Shown: piece by piece, positions 1 through 11,792 of the stretch
How positions within the stretch are numbered: the stretch's first letter is position 1
How the letters are laid out: each line of letters begins with the position of its first letter
Origin: Wurfbainia villosa
Lineage: Eukaryota; Streptophyta; Magnoliopsida; Zingiberales; Zingiberaceae
NCBI GenBank assembly: GCA_025175895.1
Contig: CM046000.1
Span: 68,414,720-68,478,719, forward strand
Reading direction: 5' to 3'
Length of the DNA stretch: 64,000 nt
Position numbers and translations under genes: made by a program
The notes under the pieces: model-generated
Told to the model about the DNA's origin: nothing
What the model saw: only the letters and a program-made list of their open reading frames with translations
The model's database searches: none

Positions 1-988
1 ATCAATTGAACGAATATCATAGGCAATAAATAAATTCATTTAGGAATCATAAACAAAGTGCATGATACAAATTTATTTATCCTACCAATTCCATGGAAAT
101 TTAATCTCACATTTAATATGCTGCCTTAGGGTCGAACGAATTAAATGACGATTAAATTGAGACAATCTCTATTAATAAATAAAACACTAAGATATCTCAT
201 ATCTTCACTTTTATTTATTGATTACCATTTAATTTAGCCTAGAAGCACTTAAACAATTTAATTGCACCCTTATGAATGTGACCCACTATTTCGATTTTAA
301 AACCCAATTTACAATCGCCGCCTTAGGGTAGGTAAATTATGAATCAAATTAAAAAGTCTTATCCTTTCGGAAACTAAGCTTTGAATTTTGGTTCAAATGA
401 AAACCTTCCTTAGGGAGGACATCCTATCCGTCACTAGGCGCCATTTGAATCTCACGTTGCTTTGGTTAATAGTGGAGGCCATAGGATTTATTGTCATATA
501 TCCTTCTCCCACTCATTATTATATAATTAAGGTTTCTCAAACCCCAATTATTTAATTAAATCATCTTATGATTTAATTATTAAAAGTCCAATCTCATTGG
601 GCTTTCATAATCATGGTATCACATAATTAAACATCACAATATTTAAATCTTATTTAAACATGATGCTTGACATAACAAAATAAACATAGGAATGACATGT
701 AGAGAAAATCATAATTTCAACTATGTCCTTTCAATTGCATTTAAATTGGAAGTATAAAACTAACAAATTAAATAAAACAATTTTATTTAATTTTAAATTA
801 ATTTTATAAATCAATTTATTATAAAAACACCATTTTACTCTTAATAAATTAAAAAACATACTTTTAATGAATTAAAATAAATTAGGTTTCGAAGTATCAG
901 GTCTAGTTCGTAGATGACTATCAACAATAACAAAAATTCGAAACATTAAATTTTAAATTCTCATAATTTATATTCACATGATAACCTG
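1..988 (-). other. 5' leader of element G (noncoding, hairpin array)
   Basis: AT-rich stretch with no usable reading frame, lying downstream (minus strand) of the PBS and 5' LTR of element G, so it is the untranslated leader before a gag that lies off the window. It holds three copies of a CCTTAGGG core at about 124-131, 321-328 and 408-415. Each is framed by a different inverted repeat: 110-117 with 140-147, 306-312 with 332-338, and 392-399 with 442-449. The nature as leader is inferred from position; the repeats are seen directly. Confidence 0.6.
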
Positions 989-1000
989 GCTATGATACCA
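989..1000 (-). other. PBS of element G
   Basis: Minus-strand TGGTATCATAGC, one base away from the usual plant copia site TGGTATCAGAGC that pairs with the 3' end of initiator methionine tRNA. It lies three bases inside the LTR edge at 1004. Confidence 0.7.
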
Positions 1001-1003
1001 TAT

Positions 1004-2977
1004 TGTTGGAAATCGATGAGCCTCCGAAACGATTCCGGCGATACAAATTATCAATTTGCGATCGGATCGAAATATAACGGAAGCGAATATATAATTTCAC
1101 AAATTATTAATCAACACATATGAATATAAATCAGTGAAGAAAAAAAAACCTTTTTCCTAGAAAACTAATCTCTTGTAGTTTTCCTCTTTTTCTGTAAATT
1201 CTAGATGTGCAGAAACCACAGTATTCCAGTACGATCCTCCTATCGACGGTAGTGTGCGGGCACTCCAAAAATACAAATCTCCGAAATCAATTATTTTTCT
1301 CTACGTTGTTTTCCACTCATGAAAACATAGAGAAAGGGTCTTATATTAGATAAGGTGGGATCCTTTATTTATCATTTTAAAAATTTTATCAATTAAAGAT
1401 TTTACCTTTTTAAAATTAAAAGGATCTCCACTTACCTTTTATAATATTTAATATATTCCAAATATATTAACGATATTATTAATATCCTTTTTGGATATTA
1501 CCATAATAATCCAAAAACTATAATTATCTCATAATTATAATTTTAATTTTAAAATCAAAAGGATATTCGAAATATATTAACGATATCCTTTTTGGATATT
1601 ACCATAATAATCCAAAAACTATAATTATCTAATAATTATAATTTTAATTTTAAAATCAAAATGATATTCGAAATATATTAACGATATCCCTTTTGGATAT
1701 TACCATAATAATCCAAAAACTATAATTATCTCATAATTATAATTATAATTTTAAAATCAAAAGGATATTCGAACGATATTATTAATATCCTTTTTGGATA
1801 TTACCATAATAAACCAAAAACTATAATTATCTCATAATTATAATTTTAATTAAATCTCATATTTAATTATATTTATCACCAAGCCCTTGGAATCATGGAA
1901 ACAATTTTCCATCTTCATATTTGATTTCTAAATTGTATTTTAGCCCGTCATAAATAAAGAAGGCGTACTAGGGACCATGAACCTATAATAAGAAGCTCCA
2001 ATAAATTGGATAAATAATTAAACTCTTTAATTAATTTATTCAATTTATTAATTCCATTATTACTACACTAAAAATATGGAATTGCACTCTTCTTTATTAT
2101 AGAATATCTTACTCTATGAAAAGAGTCGTCCATTGATATAATCATTACATACGGATTAATTCACCACAGACAATTCACAATTGGAGCTAGGTTATTTTTC
2201 GTTTACCTCTCCTATTATTTTTTTTAATTTAATATTATCCTCATTTACCATTAATCCATTAGTGATTGGTTTCAATTTATAATTCCATTATAAATCAATT
2301 GGGCCCAACACTCACTTCCAGAATTAACAAATGAGGGAATTGTTTTTCTGCTTCCTGCAAGAAGGAATGGATTCCATATATGTGAATTTATATTCCCAGC
2401 CATTCATTTCAAATATAAATCTAAGATGCAAGTGTTGAGAATGCGTAATTGCAAACTTTAAACAAGGAAATTAAGAATCACATAGAAACAGATAGGAGTC
2501 TATAATTACTTCAGGATTAAGATCTATCCATATATGATCATCTTTATGATTTAATTTGAATTTCATAGTATAACGGAATTTATTATGAAATGTATAATTA
2601 AATCGGTCCAAGTCCTACATAATCTCATTATATATAAATGCCCCCATTAAGATGTCTCCACATCGGCGGTCCGGATAAGACAATCACTTTCAAAATATTC
2701 ATGGGGCGCATTAGTGATGCTTTAATTAAAGATCCCATACTTTAATTAATTTTATCACAGACTTAATTTAAGTTTATTATCCATAATTTAATCCTCTTGT
2801 ATATATAACTCTTATATATACTAAATTATGGCTACATCCAATAAACTAGGGATTTTACTATGATATTCATAACAAGACATTTCATGCAAATATGTTCAAT
2901 GATAAATGTCATTCATTTTTTTTATTTAAAAAAAAACATAGTCCAATTACAATGCTTTGAGGGCACTATCCCCAACA
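1004..2977 (-). mobile_element. 5' LTR of copia element G (minus strand)
   Basis: Sequence with TG...CA ends (plus strand TGTTGG... to ...CCCCAACA), bounded by a PBS on the left and by the integrase coding region of element D on the right. It is about 1,974 bp. The insertion cuts D right after the integrase motif RSDRGGE. The right flank TTCAC (2978-2982) should be one copy of the target duplication; its partner is off the window. Only the 5' LTR and leader of G are visible. The LTR contains a tandem array of AT-rich units. Confidence 0.8.
1450..1860. repeat. Tandem repeat, about 100-bp units, inside LTR of G
   Basis: About four AT-rich units of roughly 100 bp carry the phrases GGATATTACCATAATAA, CCAAAAACTATAATTATCT and AAAATCAAAAGGATATTCGAA. 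Later units differ by small deletions. No coding capacity is seen. Confidence 0.8.
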
Positions 2978-4435
2978 TTCACCACCTCGATCTGATCGAA
3001 GTATCTTAATACTCTTGCCGAGCTGGTTTTGTACTTCATTCTTGAATTCTCTGAACTTTTCAAAGGATTCAGACTTATATGTCATCAGATACACATAACC
3101 ATACCTACTGAAGTCATCAGTAAATGTAATGAAGTACCTATAACCACCTCTAGCAGCAACATTGAAAGGGTCACATACATCACTATGTATAAGTCCTAAC
3201 AAGTCTGTTGCTTTTTCGCTGTGTCCACTAAAGGGAGTCTTGGTCATCTTGCCTAGAAGGCAAGACTCACATGTCTCATATGATTCAAAATCAAATTAGT
3301 CCAGCAGCCCATCCTTATAGAGCTGGGATAAGTGACTCTCATTTATGTGACCTAAGAGACAATGCCAGAGATAAGTTTGGTTCAACTCATTTGACTTGAA
3401 CCTTTTGGTACTTATGTTATAGATGGGGCTCTCTAAGTCTAGAATGTAGAGTCCATTCATTAGAGGTGCACTACAATAGAACATATCATTTAAATAAACT
3501 GAACAACATTTGTTCTTTATTATAAATGAAAAGCCTTTCTTGTCCAAAAGAAACTGAAATTATGTTCTTAGTCAAAGCAGACACATAACAACATTCATCT
3601 AGTTCTAGTACAAGCCAAGAGGGCAGAGATAGATCATAAGTTCCTACAGCAACAGCAGCAACCGTTGCTCCATTGCCTACTTGTAGGTCCACCTCGCCCT
3701 TCGTCAATCCCCTGCTATTTCTCAGCGCCTGCACATTGGTACAAATGTGAGATGCACATCCGATATCTAATACCCATGATGAAGAAATAGATAGATTGAC
3801 TTCTATAACATTTATACCTGAAGTAGAAGTCTCACTTCTCTTCTTCTTAAGATCTTCCAGGTATGCTTTGCAGTTACGCTTCCAGTGTCCAGCTTCCTTA
3901 CAGTGGAAGCAAGTCCCTTCCTTGGCCACCCCTCCTTTCAGTTTCAGTGCCTTGGCTTTGCCCTTGTCTTGGGACTTTCCCTTACCTTTAGGCTTGCCCT
4001 TGCCTTTCTTCTTTTGCACCATCAAAATGGAGTCAGGTTTTTCTTTCTTAAGATTGAGATCAACAGTTCTCAACATGCTAAGCATCTCAGGCAGTGGCTT
4101 ATCAATTTCATTCATGTTGTAATTCATGACAAATTGATTGTAGCTTTATGGAAAAGATTACAAGATCACGTCAGTGGCCAGCTCTTGGCCAAGTGGGAAT
4201 CCCAACCTCTGTAGGTTTTCTATGTACCCAATCATCTTGAGTACATATGAACCTACGTAAGTCCCATCTTGCAACTTGAAACAGTGCCTTAGAGGTCTCA
4301 TATCTCTCGTGCCTTGCTTGTCCTTGATACAGTTGACGAAGATGTTCAACCATATCAAAAGCATTCATGAACTCGTGTTGCTTCTGAACCTCAGAGTTCA
4401 TGGTCGCAAGCATGAGGCATGACACATCTAATGCA
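2978..4435 (-). pseudogene. Element D gag (C-terminal part), protease and integrase N-terminal part, copia
   Basis: Decayed polyprotein read on the minus strand, the continuation of the gag that starts at 34085; element E separates the two parts. In order: gag core up to about 4140 with a frameshift near 4250; a lysine-rich basic stretch; a CCHC zinc knuckle (CFHCKEAGHWKRNC) near 3900; an aspartic protease-like site reading VLDIGCASHIC near 3760, where the usual DTG/DSG is DIG; a GAG-pre-integrase segment with LWHCLLGH near 3360; the CESCLLGKM zinc residues; then the integrase core with HSDVCDP and RSDRGGE. LTR G cuts it at 2977 before the catalytic glutamate. Stops and frameshifts near 4250, 3550 and 3295 make it nonfunctional. 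The lineage is Angela/Tork-like, judged from gag motifs. Confidence 0.85.
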
Positions 4436-4440
4436 TCATC

Positions 4441-4685
4441 TGAAGGTTTTGTGGAACCGAAGCTGTGATACCAATTGAAGGTAGGGGAAACTTCGCTTCC
4501 CACTTCAACTCAGTCGCTTGTTCATGGCAATCCCTTCTACGTCCCCGGATAAAAATTTAACCTTGAAAAAGAGAGATTACCTAAGCTACCGTTTCATCGT
4601 CGTGCTATTCGATTAGAGTGGCCACTTGAACAAACTTGTTATTCAAGCAACCTACCTCTATTCTCCGAATAGCCATGGAATAGAC
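4441..4685 (-). repeat. 3' LTR of element E, inner-terminal part (split by B)
   Basis: It matches the left end of the 5' LTR at 31933 onward: two TGAAGG starts 35 bp apart (4441 and 4476) with a PBS-like sequence between them (4462-4473). It is broken at TAGAC (4681-4685) by element B and resumes at 26147. Confidence 0.88.
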
Positions 4686-5146
4686 TGTTGGATCGAAGTG
4701 GATCGCTAGAAGGGGGTGAATAGCGATAAAACCTTTTCTTTTTGTTCGTTCGTTAAAACTCGAGACAAATATTTTTACTTGGTTCGTAGCCTTCGGCTAC
4801 TACTCCAAGGCCCTAGCGATCCTTGATCACACACGGAGGGCAATTCACTAAAAACACTCCTCCTCGTTAGAGGTAGGAGTTTGACGATTACAAAAAACCT
4901 TCGAAAGAAAAGATAGAGAGACAAACTCTCTCTTCTATTAATGTAAAGTGCAACGATAGAAAACCTCGATTAATAAAAGGAATTGCAATATTTAAAGAGA
5001 CGACAAATTAAAATATCAACAACTAAAGAGTAGAAACTAAGCTAGGGTTGTTGACAGCACTTCGTCGTAGAGTCGTCGGAGAATCGCAGAGTTGCAGAGG
5101 TTTTTGAGCACTTAAAGATGATGAAAAACCCTAGGAGAGGCCCTCC

Positions 5147-5153
5147 TTTTATA
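5147..5153 (-). promoter_or_regulatory. TATA box of B 3' LTR
   Basis: Minus-strand CTATAAAAGGAGGG. The same box is at 25535-25541 in the 5' LTR, 38536-38542 in solo LTR S and 41550-41556 in the LTR of C, each roughly 95-105 bp downstream of a variable palindromic block. Confidence 0.6.
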
Positions 5154-5249
5154 GACTTTGAGCCCCTTTTCGAGAGGAACTTCACCCAATAGAGTTTTGG
5201 CACATGGCTCCTTGAAAAATGGTGATAAGGCTTGACTCCTCGAGGCTGA

Positions 5250-5367
5250 TCCTTGACCATCAGTCGACTGATGGCCATCATCAGTCAACTGATGGCAGCA
5301 TCAGTCGAATGCTGACCGTAGATAGTTGACTGATTGATAGCAGTCGAGTGCTCTAAGCAGGCAGTCG
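5250..5367 (-). repeat. Hypervariable palindromic block in U3 of B 3' LTR
   Basis: It contains several perfect or decayed copies of the palindrome CAGTCGACTG, often followed by ATGGC. The 5' LTR of the same element has an unrelated sequence at the matching place (about 25637-25720) with a single copy near its edge, although the flanks match closely. Confidence 0.7.
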
Positions 5368-6454
5368 ACTGATGCTAGCTGAAATGACAAGTTAGCTAAA
5401 CAAAAATATGATTTCGACGACCTCCGACTGTCCGATCTCGACCTAGACCACCGATGGGATGTCATGGGTCAGATCTACACTTAAGTCTATCCCCGTAAAG
5501 AGGATACGACCTCACCTACACTCGCACACACACGAGCTTACCTCGATACTTACTGTGTCACTTTCTCTTCTAGCCTTCCACTCGATTCCTTCGGCTCCCT
5601 CCGAAGTCACTCGAGTGTTGCCCGTGTTGGGTTTCCGGCACCGCGGCGTGTGTGTGTTCGATCACGTTTCAAAAACATGAACACAGCGGAAGCAATAAAA
5701 ATAATAAATCTACATTTATTACAACACACACAACACACGCATGCATATTACAACAAGTGTAGACATAACCGTAAATTTAAATTTGCAATAAAAGTAAATT
5801 TATCTACGTTATACCTTTTGTATGACGTGTAGCGGGAACGACATCAACCGGAACGATCCTCGCTAGAATCGTCTCTATCCGTATCCACGCCGAGTTCCTC
5901 GGGATGACTTCGCTAAGCCACGAGCTTCGTCTTCGTATGGGTTACCAGCCTCATGTTGAAGACGATGTGATCGAGAGATGATCACGATCCGAATCCAAAT
6001 TCGGATCCTAATACGAGTTCTCAAAACTCGCTTCTCCGGAGAGGTATTCGTCAACCAATTGACGAATTCTTCGTCCTCCACCTCAGAGGATTACCAGAGA
6101 TCGAATCCCCGGTTAGTTAGCCGCTGTCGAAGCTCTAACCGTCGTCCAAAAGACGCTCCGACGAGAGGAGAACAAGATGTCCAGAAAACTGGACAGCTTT
6201 GGTGGAGGTGATAGGCGCCGGCCAACCAAGGGAGATAGAGCTCACCTTGATGCCAAACTTGAAGGAGATCACCGGAGAACTAACCGGAAGCAGCTCAACG
6301 CCGGCGAGGGGGAAGGAAGCAGCCTTCTGGACGCCGGTTGGAGGAGCTTTGGGCGGCGGCAATAGGTTGGCGCCGAGAGCTCCAAGGAGGAGGTGGGCAG
6401 CAACCTTAGGGCTAGGGGTTTTTGGATTAGGGCTTAATTATCCCTTAAGCCCTC

Positions 6455-6461
6455 TTTTATA
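6455..6461 (-). promoter_or_regulatory. TATA box of A 3' LTR
   Basis: Minus-strand CTATAAAAGAGGGCTTAAGG. The equivalent is at 13848-13854 in the 5' LTR and at 57150-57156 in L (plus strand). Its position between a palindrome block upstream and a GC-richer transcribed region downstream fits a copia promoter. Confidence 0.6.
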
Positions 6462-6528
6462 GAAAACTAATTCTCTTAATGGTTATTGGATCATAACCAT
6501 TAGGCCCGTTAACCCGCTCCATTAAGAT

Positions 6529-6670
6529 AAGTTAAAATAAACCAAACCATGATGGTTTATTTTAAGTTAAAACGAACCGAACCAACTTTTGGTTCATTCG
6601 TTTAAAATAAACCAAACCCTTTGGTTTATTCTCCTCCATTGGATTAGAACCAAACCATTTTGGTTCATCC
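6529..6670 (-). promoter_or_regulatory. Array of inverted repeats upstream of TATA in A LTR
   Basis: Four short inverted repeats built from AATAAACC/GGTTTATT and GAACCAA/TTGGTTC lie about 70-210 bp upstream of the TATA box. The same layout is at about 13926-14062 and 56941-57082. Candidate transcription factor sites; the function is inferred only from position. Confidence 0.5.
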
Positions 6671-7850
6671 ATTATGTCTTCATAAGACATGGCCCATCCA
6701 CGCTTCCATTGTGACTGAAACGATTTCATGCTCGCTTCATGTTTGGTCCAACCAAACCTAGTTTCTCTCGGTCTGAGAATCCCATTCTCAAGCTCGTTTT
6801 AAATCTTTTGGATTACGCTCATTGTGCGTGTGGCAAAATAGGTTCTTGGTTTATGTTGGCCATCTATAATTAACCATTAATTATAGAACGATCATGAGTG
6901 GCACCTAGTAGTACATCATGATCCCCAATTAACCGAAAAGATTAACGGTTGATCCAGAACTATTTCTGAAACCCTTCAGCAGCTCGAATGAATCGTGCCC
7001 CATTCCCTTCACTCATCTTATACCCACTTGGTTCAGGACATTCTCTATAGTGTCAGTCCCCACTAGGCTGACTACGTCACACCTAGCCCAAGTATCATTT
7101 CCTCGTCCTACGGATTCTAGTTACTCCACATGTATCGAAGAGTACCTTACTCTAAACATGTAATGCTTTGGCCAAAGACTTTAGTAACAATCCGACGAGA
7201 GGCCATGGGTATACATATCCTCGCAAGGAGTGGTGAATCCTTTATAGGCTATTCAAACACCTTCGATCACTTCGACTTATACCCAATCATCCCGGGTCCA
7301 CATCTCCTTAGAGATGCTTGCTTAAGATGTCAAAGCATAAGTCTCTATGATCAAGATGACTTGAATACCACAAGTCAAAGGAACATCGCACTTAAGCCAC
7401 AGTAAGAACTTCATTGACATATCTATATATGCAGAGAACCATATGAAGTCTTACGGCTGGTCACTCCAATAAACTAGTTACCATAACTAGCATCCACGAT
7501 AAACTCCGGACATCACTATGTCTCCAGCCAGTGAGAATCAGCTGCTTGGATACACCAAGGAGTATACCTCGTGCTAGTCTCGACAAAATTGATGGTGTCC
7601 AAATCCATCAATTCATCGACTAGGGATAATTCTGATACATCACAATTACACATGTAGAGATACTCACTAGTTCTGATCCAATCACAAATTCTCTCATGCT
7701 GTGAATCGTATCGTGGACATTCAGTAAATGAGTTTAAGATCCAATCAAATACATAAAACATGTATACTCAAATAGTGAATCTTCATTTATCATATAAATG
7801 GTTCATACATAAGGCGATTGCCTTAGGACATCTCTCATATATTACTAACA

Positions 7851-7863
7851 GACTCCCACTTGG
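7851..7863 (-). other. PPT of element A
   Basis: Minus-strand CCAAGTGGGAGTC lies directly before the 3' LTR start TGTTAG. The same tract is at 62925-62937 in L. It primes plus-strand synthesis in LTR retrotransposons. Confidence 0.85.
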
Positions 7864-7864
7864 C

Positions 7865-10800
7865 CTAATGCCAATCGCTACGGTATCCAATACCATAAGC
7901 TCGAACATGACCCTCAAACTTATTTTGAGGTAATGCCTTAGTCAAGGGATCCGCTAAGTTCCTTTCAGTGGGAATTTTCTCGATTTGTATTTCATTCCTA
8001 CTGATGATCTCTCTGATAAGATGATAGCGGCGAAGCACATGTTTGGATCATTGATGAGACCTTGGCTCTTTCGCCTGTGCAATTTCTCCATTATTGTCGC
8101 AGTAGACCGGTATTGCTTCAACAATGGCCGGAATCACACCAAGTTCATGAACGAACTTCTTGATCCAAACCGCTTCTTTTGCTGCTTCCGAAGCTGCAAT
8201 GTATTCTGCCTCAGTGGTAGAATCCGCTACAGTCTCTTGTTTGGAACTTTTCCAACTCACTGCGCCCCCATTCAAGGTGAACACGTATCCAGACTGAGAC
8301 CAGGAATCATCCTTGTCTGTCTGGAAGCTGGCATCCGTATACCCGCGTATCACCATGTCCCCTTCTCCATATATCAGGAACACATCCTTAGTTCTTCTCA
8401 AGTACTTAAGGATCGTCTTAACAGCCGCCCAATGATCCATTCCTGGATCGGACTAGTATCTGTTTGTGATACTCAGAGCGTACGATACGTCGGGCCTTGT
8501 ACATAACATAGCATACATGATAGATCCTATTGCGGATGCATAGGGAATCTTACTCATGCAAATCCTCTCGTCTTCTGTGCGCGGACACATATACTTCGAA
8601 AGGTGTACCCCATGCCTGATGGGTAAGAAACCTTTCTTGGATTCCGACATGCTAAACCTCTTTAGCACTCGGTCTATATATGTAGACTGCGAAAGACCAA
8701 GCAACCATTTCGATCTATCTCTATAGATCTTAATCCCGAGGATGTAGGTTGCTTCTCCCAGGTCTTTCATGGAGAATGTCTTTGATAACCAAACCTTCAC
8801 TGACTGTAAGATTGAAATATCGTTTCCTATAAGTAGTATGTCATCGACATACAATACTAGGAACACGACTGCACTCCCACTATCCTTCTTGTACACACAA
8901 GGGTCGTCTGGATTTTGTGAGAAATCAAACTTTTTGATTTTCTCATCAAAACGGATATTCCAGCTCCTGGATGCTTGCTTCAATCCATAAATGGACCGTA
9001 GCAATTTGCATACCTTGGTTTTATTAACCGATGTTAAACCCTCAGGCTGTATCATATACACGTCCTCGAGCAGGTTTTCCATTAAGGAAAGCTGTTTTCA
9101 CATCCATCTACCATATCTCATAATCATAATAAGCTGCTATGGCCAGGAGCATCCAAATGGATTTAAGCATAGCTACAGGCGAATAGGTTTCGTCATAATC
9201 AACACCTTGCTTTTGACGATATCCTTTCGCCACCAATCTAGCCTTATAGGTAATCACATTACCATCCATGTCAGTTTTCTTCTTGAAAACCCACTTGCAC
9301 CCTATAGGCTTTATGCCTTCAGGTGGGTCAACCAAGTTCCAAACTTGGTTTTCATACATGGAATCCATTTCCGACTTCATGGCACCAAGCCATTTATCCC
9401 TTTCTGAACTTGTCAGCACTTCTTCATAACTGGTAGGCTCCTCATCATCAATGAGTAACACGTTGTTCGATTCACTTACGAGAAATCCATATCTCTCAGG
9501 AATATTGCGTGTTCTACCAGATCTACGAAGATGTGGTGTTACAATAGGTCTAGCCGATTGCTCATCACTATGAGTTGTCGGCTGTTGTGCTTCACCAGGT
9601 ATCTCATTAATGTCTATTTGAGTCTCTCGAGCCTCCTCAAGCTCGACGACACTCCCACTATTTTCTTGCAAGAGAAACTCTTTCTCTAGAAACACAGCAT
9701 GCCTTGAAACAAACACCTTTTGTTCCACAGGATGATAGAATTGGTAACCCCTTGTTTCCTTAGGGTATCCAACAAATAGACATTTATCAGACTTAGCATC
9801 CAATTTGTCTGATACAGTCCGCTTCACATAAGCAGGACAACCCCATATCTTCAAGTAAGATACATGAGGTTTCTTACCATTCCATATCTCATATGGAGTA
9901 GTTGAGACTACCTTGGTAGGCATTCTGTTTAACAAGTAAATAGCTGTCTGAAGTGCATAGCCCCAAAAGGACTTGGGAAGAGTCGCATGATTCATCATTG
10001 ACCTGACCATGTCCAACAAGGTCCGGTTACACCTCTCAGATACACCATTATGTTGTGGTGTATATGGCGGAGTCCATTGAGACAATATACCATTGTCTCT
10101 TAGATAATCAAGAAACTCTTGACTTAAGTATTCACCACCTCGATCCGATCGAAGTATTTTAATACTCTTATCATGTTGTTTCTCTACTTCATTTCTGAAT
10201 TCTTTAAACCTTTCAAAGGCTTCAGACTTGTGTTTCATCAAGAACACATACCCAAACCGTGATTGATCATCGGTGAAGGTAATGAAGTAGCTATAGCCTC
10301 CTAATGCTTGAGTTGACATAGGTCCACATACATCAGTATGTATTAGTCCTAGTAACTCTCCCACTAGTTCATCTTTTCCAGTAAAAGGTAACTTAGTCAT
10401 CTTGCCTTTTAAGCATGATTCGCATGTATCGTATGAATCCAATTCAAACGATTCCAGAATTCCACATCGGTGTAATTCGGACATGCGTTTCTTGCTTATA
10501 TGGCCAAGACGACAATGCCACATATAGGAGTCTATTTGATTATCCTTTCGAGCACGCGTGTTGCTCACTTCGATATTGAAAATGTCATTGGATACGTCCA
10601 ACGTATAAATGCCATTACTCAAGGTTCCAGTTCCATAAAGTACGCCATTCAAAGTTATATAACAACAATTGTTACTAAACGTCAAATGGAAACCATTTCT
10701 ATTTAAACAGGAAATAGAAACAATGTTCTTTATTAGAGAAGGAACATAATAGAAATTATTCAGTTCTAAGACTAGTCCACTAGGGAGCTTCAGCAAATAA

Positions 10801-11792
10801 GTTCCGATGGCGACCGCAACAACCTTTGCTCCATTGCCAACTCGCAAATTTGACTCCCCTCTGACAAGTCTTCTTCTATTCCTTAGCCCCTGTATGTCAT
10901 TACATATATGTGAGCCACGCCCAGTATCCAATACCCAAGTGTCTAAGAAAATAGAATGACAATCAATAACGAAGATACCTGAAGAGGATGGGGCATCAGA
11001 TGCCTTCTTCTTCTTCATGGACTCAAGATAAATCTTGTAGTTTCTTCGCCAGTGGCCTTCCTTGCCATAGTGATGGCAAGTGTCCTTTTGCGCTGGTTCT
11101 GCCTTCTTTGCCTTTTTCTTCTTTCCTTTCTTCTGTTCTTTTGCCTTCCTCTTAGAACCTTTCTTTGAGGAATCAACTAACAGAACCGCCTTCTCCTCAT
11201 GCTTCACAGAAGGCTCCACAGTCTTCAACATATTGAGGAGCTCGGGAATGGTGGATTCTAATTTGTTCATCCGATAGTTCATCACAAATTGTGAGAAACT
11301 CTTGGACAAACAATGGAGAATTAAGTCAATACTTAACTCATGATCCATCACAAAACCGAGGGTTGCTAGCCGCTCGATGTACCCATTCATCTTTAGAACA
11401 AACTGCACTACAGATGAACCTTCTTGCATCTTCGTGGTGAAGAGGAGCCTAGAGACCTCGAACCTTTCGGATCTCGCTTGCTCATCGAACAACTCATGAA
11501 GATGGAAGACTATAGTATTAGCATCCATATGCTCATGCTGCTTTTGTAGCTCAGGTACCATCGCCGCTAGCATGATGCAACTCGCCAGCTCAGAATCTGC
11601 CACATGCTTCTGATAGACCAACATTTGGTCTGGAGTTGCATCGTCCTTAGGACAGTCAGGAAGAGGCTCTTCAAAGACATATGCAAGCTTTTCCGCCTTG
11701 AGAACAATTCTCAGGTTTCTAAGCCAGTCCAGGAAGTTAGGCCTAGTCAGTTTGTTCGAATCCAAAATAGTACGCAAATTCAAAGATGTCAT
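7865..11792 (-). pseudogene. Element A gag-pol polyprotein (inactivated)
   Basis: Copia order gag, protease, integrase, RT, RNase H. The ATG at 11792 is preferred because element L starts at the same codon. The first frame runs 894 codons to a stop at 9108. Visible landmarks: a knuckle CHHYGKEGHWRRNY with two of the usual cysteines replaced by tyrosine; protease DTG; HCRLGH and CESCLKGKM zinc residues; integrase HTDVCGP, RSDRGGEY and NGVSER (the D, D, E triad present); RT KARLVAKGY. After the stop, a one-base insertion near 9078 shifts the frame. RT YVDD (LYVDDILL) and RNase H YTDAS, TEAEY and YCDNN follow, with further stops at 8453 and 8048. It ends just before the PPT. Three stops and one frameshift make it a pseudogene, but every domain is present and the damage is light. 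Confidence 0.93.

Larger units (their letters stand above)
4686..5624 (-). repeat. 3' LTR of element B, 3' portion (split by A)
   Basis: It starts TGTTGGATCGAAG on the plus strand and parallels the 5' LTR at 25026. The LTR is cut at GCCCG (5620-5624) by element A and finishes at 15403. A minus-strand TATAAAA lies at 5147-5153, in the same place as in the partner LTR. Confidence 0.9.
5625..7850 (-). repeat. 3' LTR of element A
   Basis: About 2,226 bp with TG...CA ends. It includes a minus-strand TATAAAA at 6455-6461 and a palindrome-rich block at about 6529-6670. A segment of about 50 bp after 6371, between two TTGG repeats, is missing from the 5' LTR, which looks like a microhomology deletion there. 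An 81-codon open frame (7516-7761) lies in U3. Confidence 0.95.

Noticed and set aside
6135..6462. Frames of 62-87 codons on both strands
   Set aside because: They are shadows of the GC-richer transcribed part of the A LTR; the 5' LTR copy changes them by indels.
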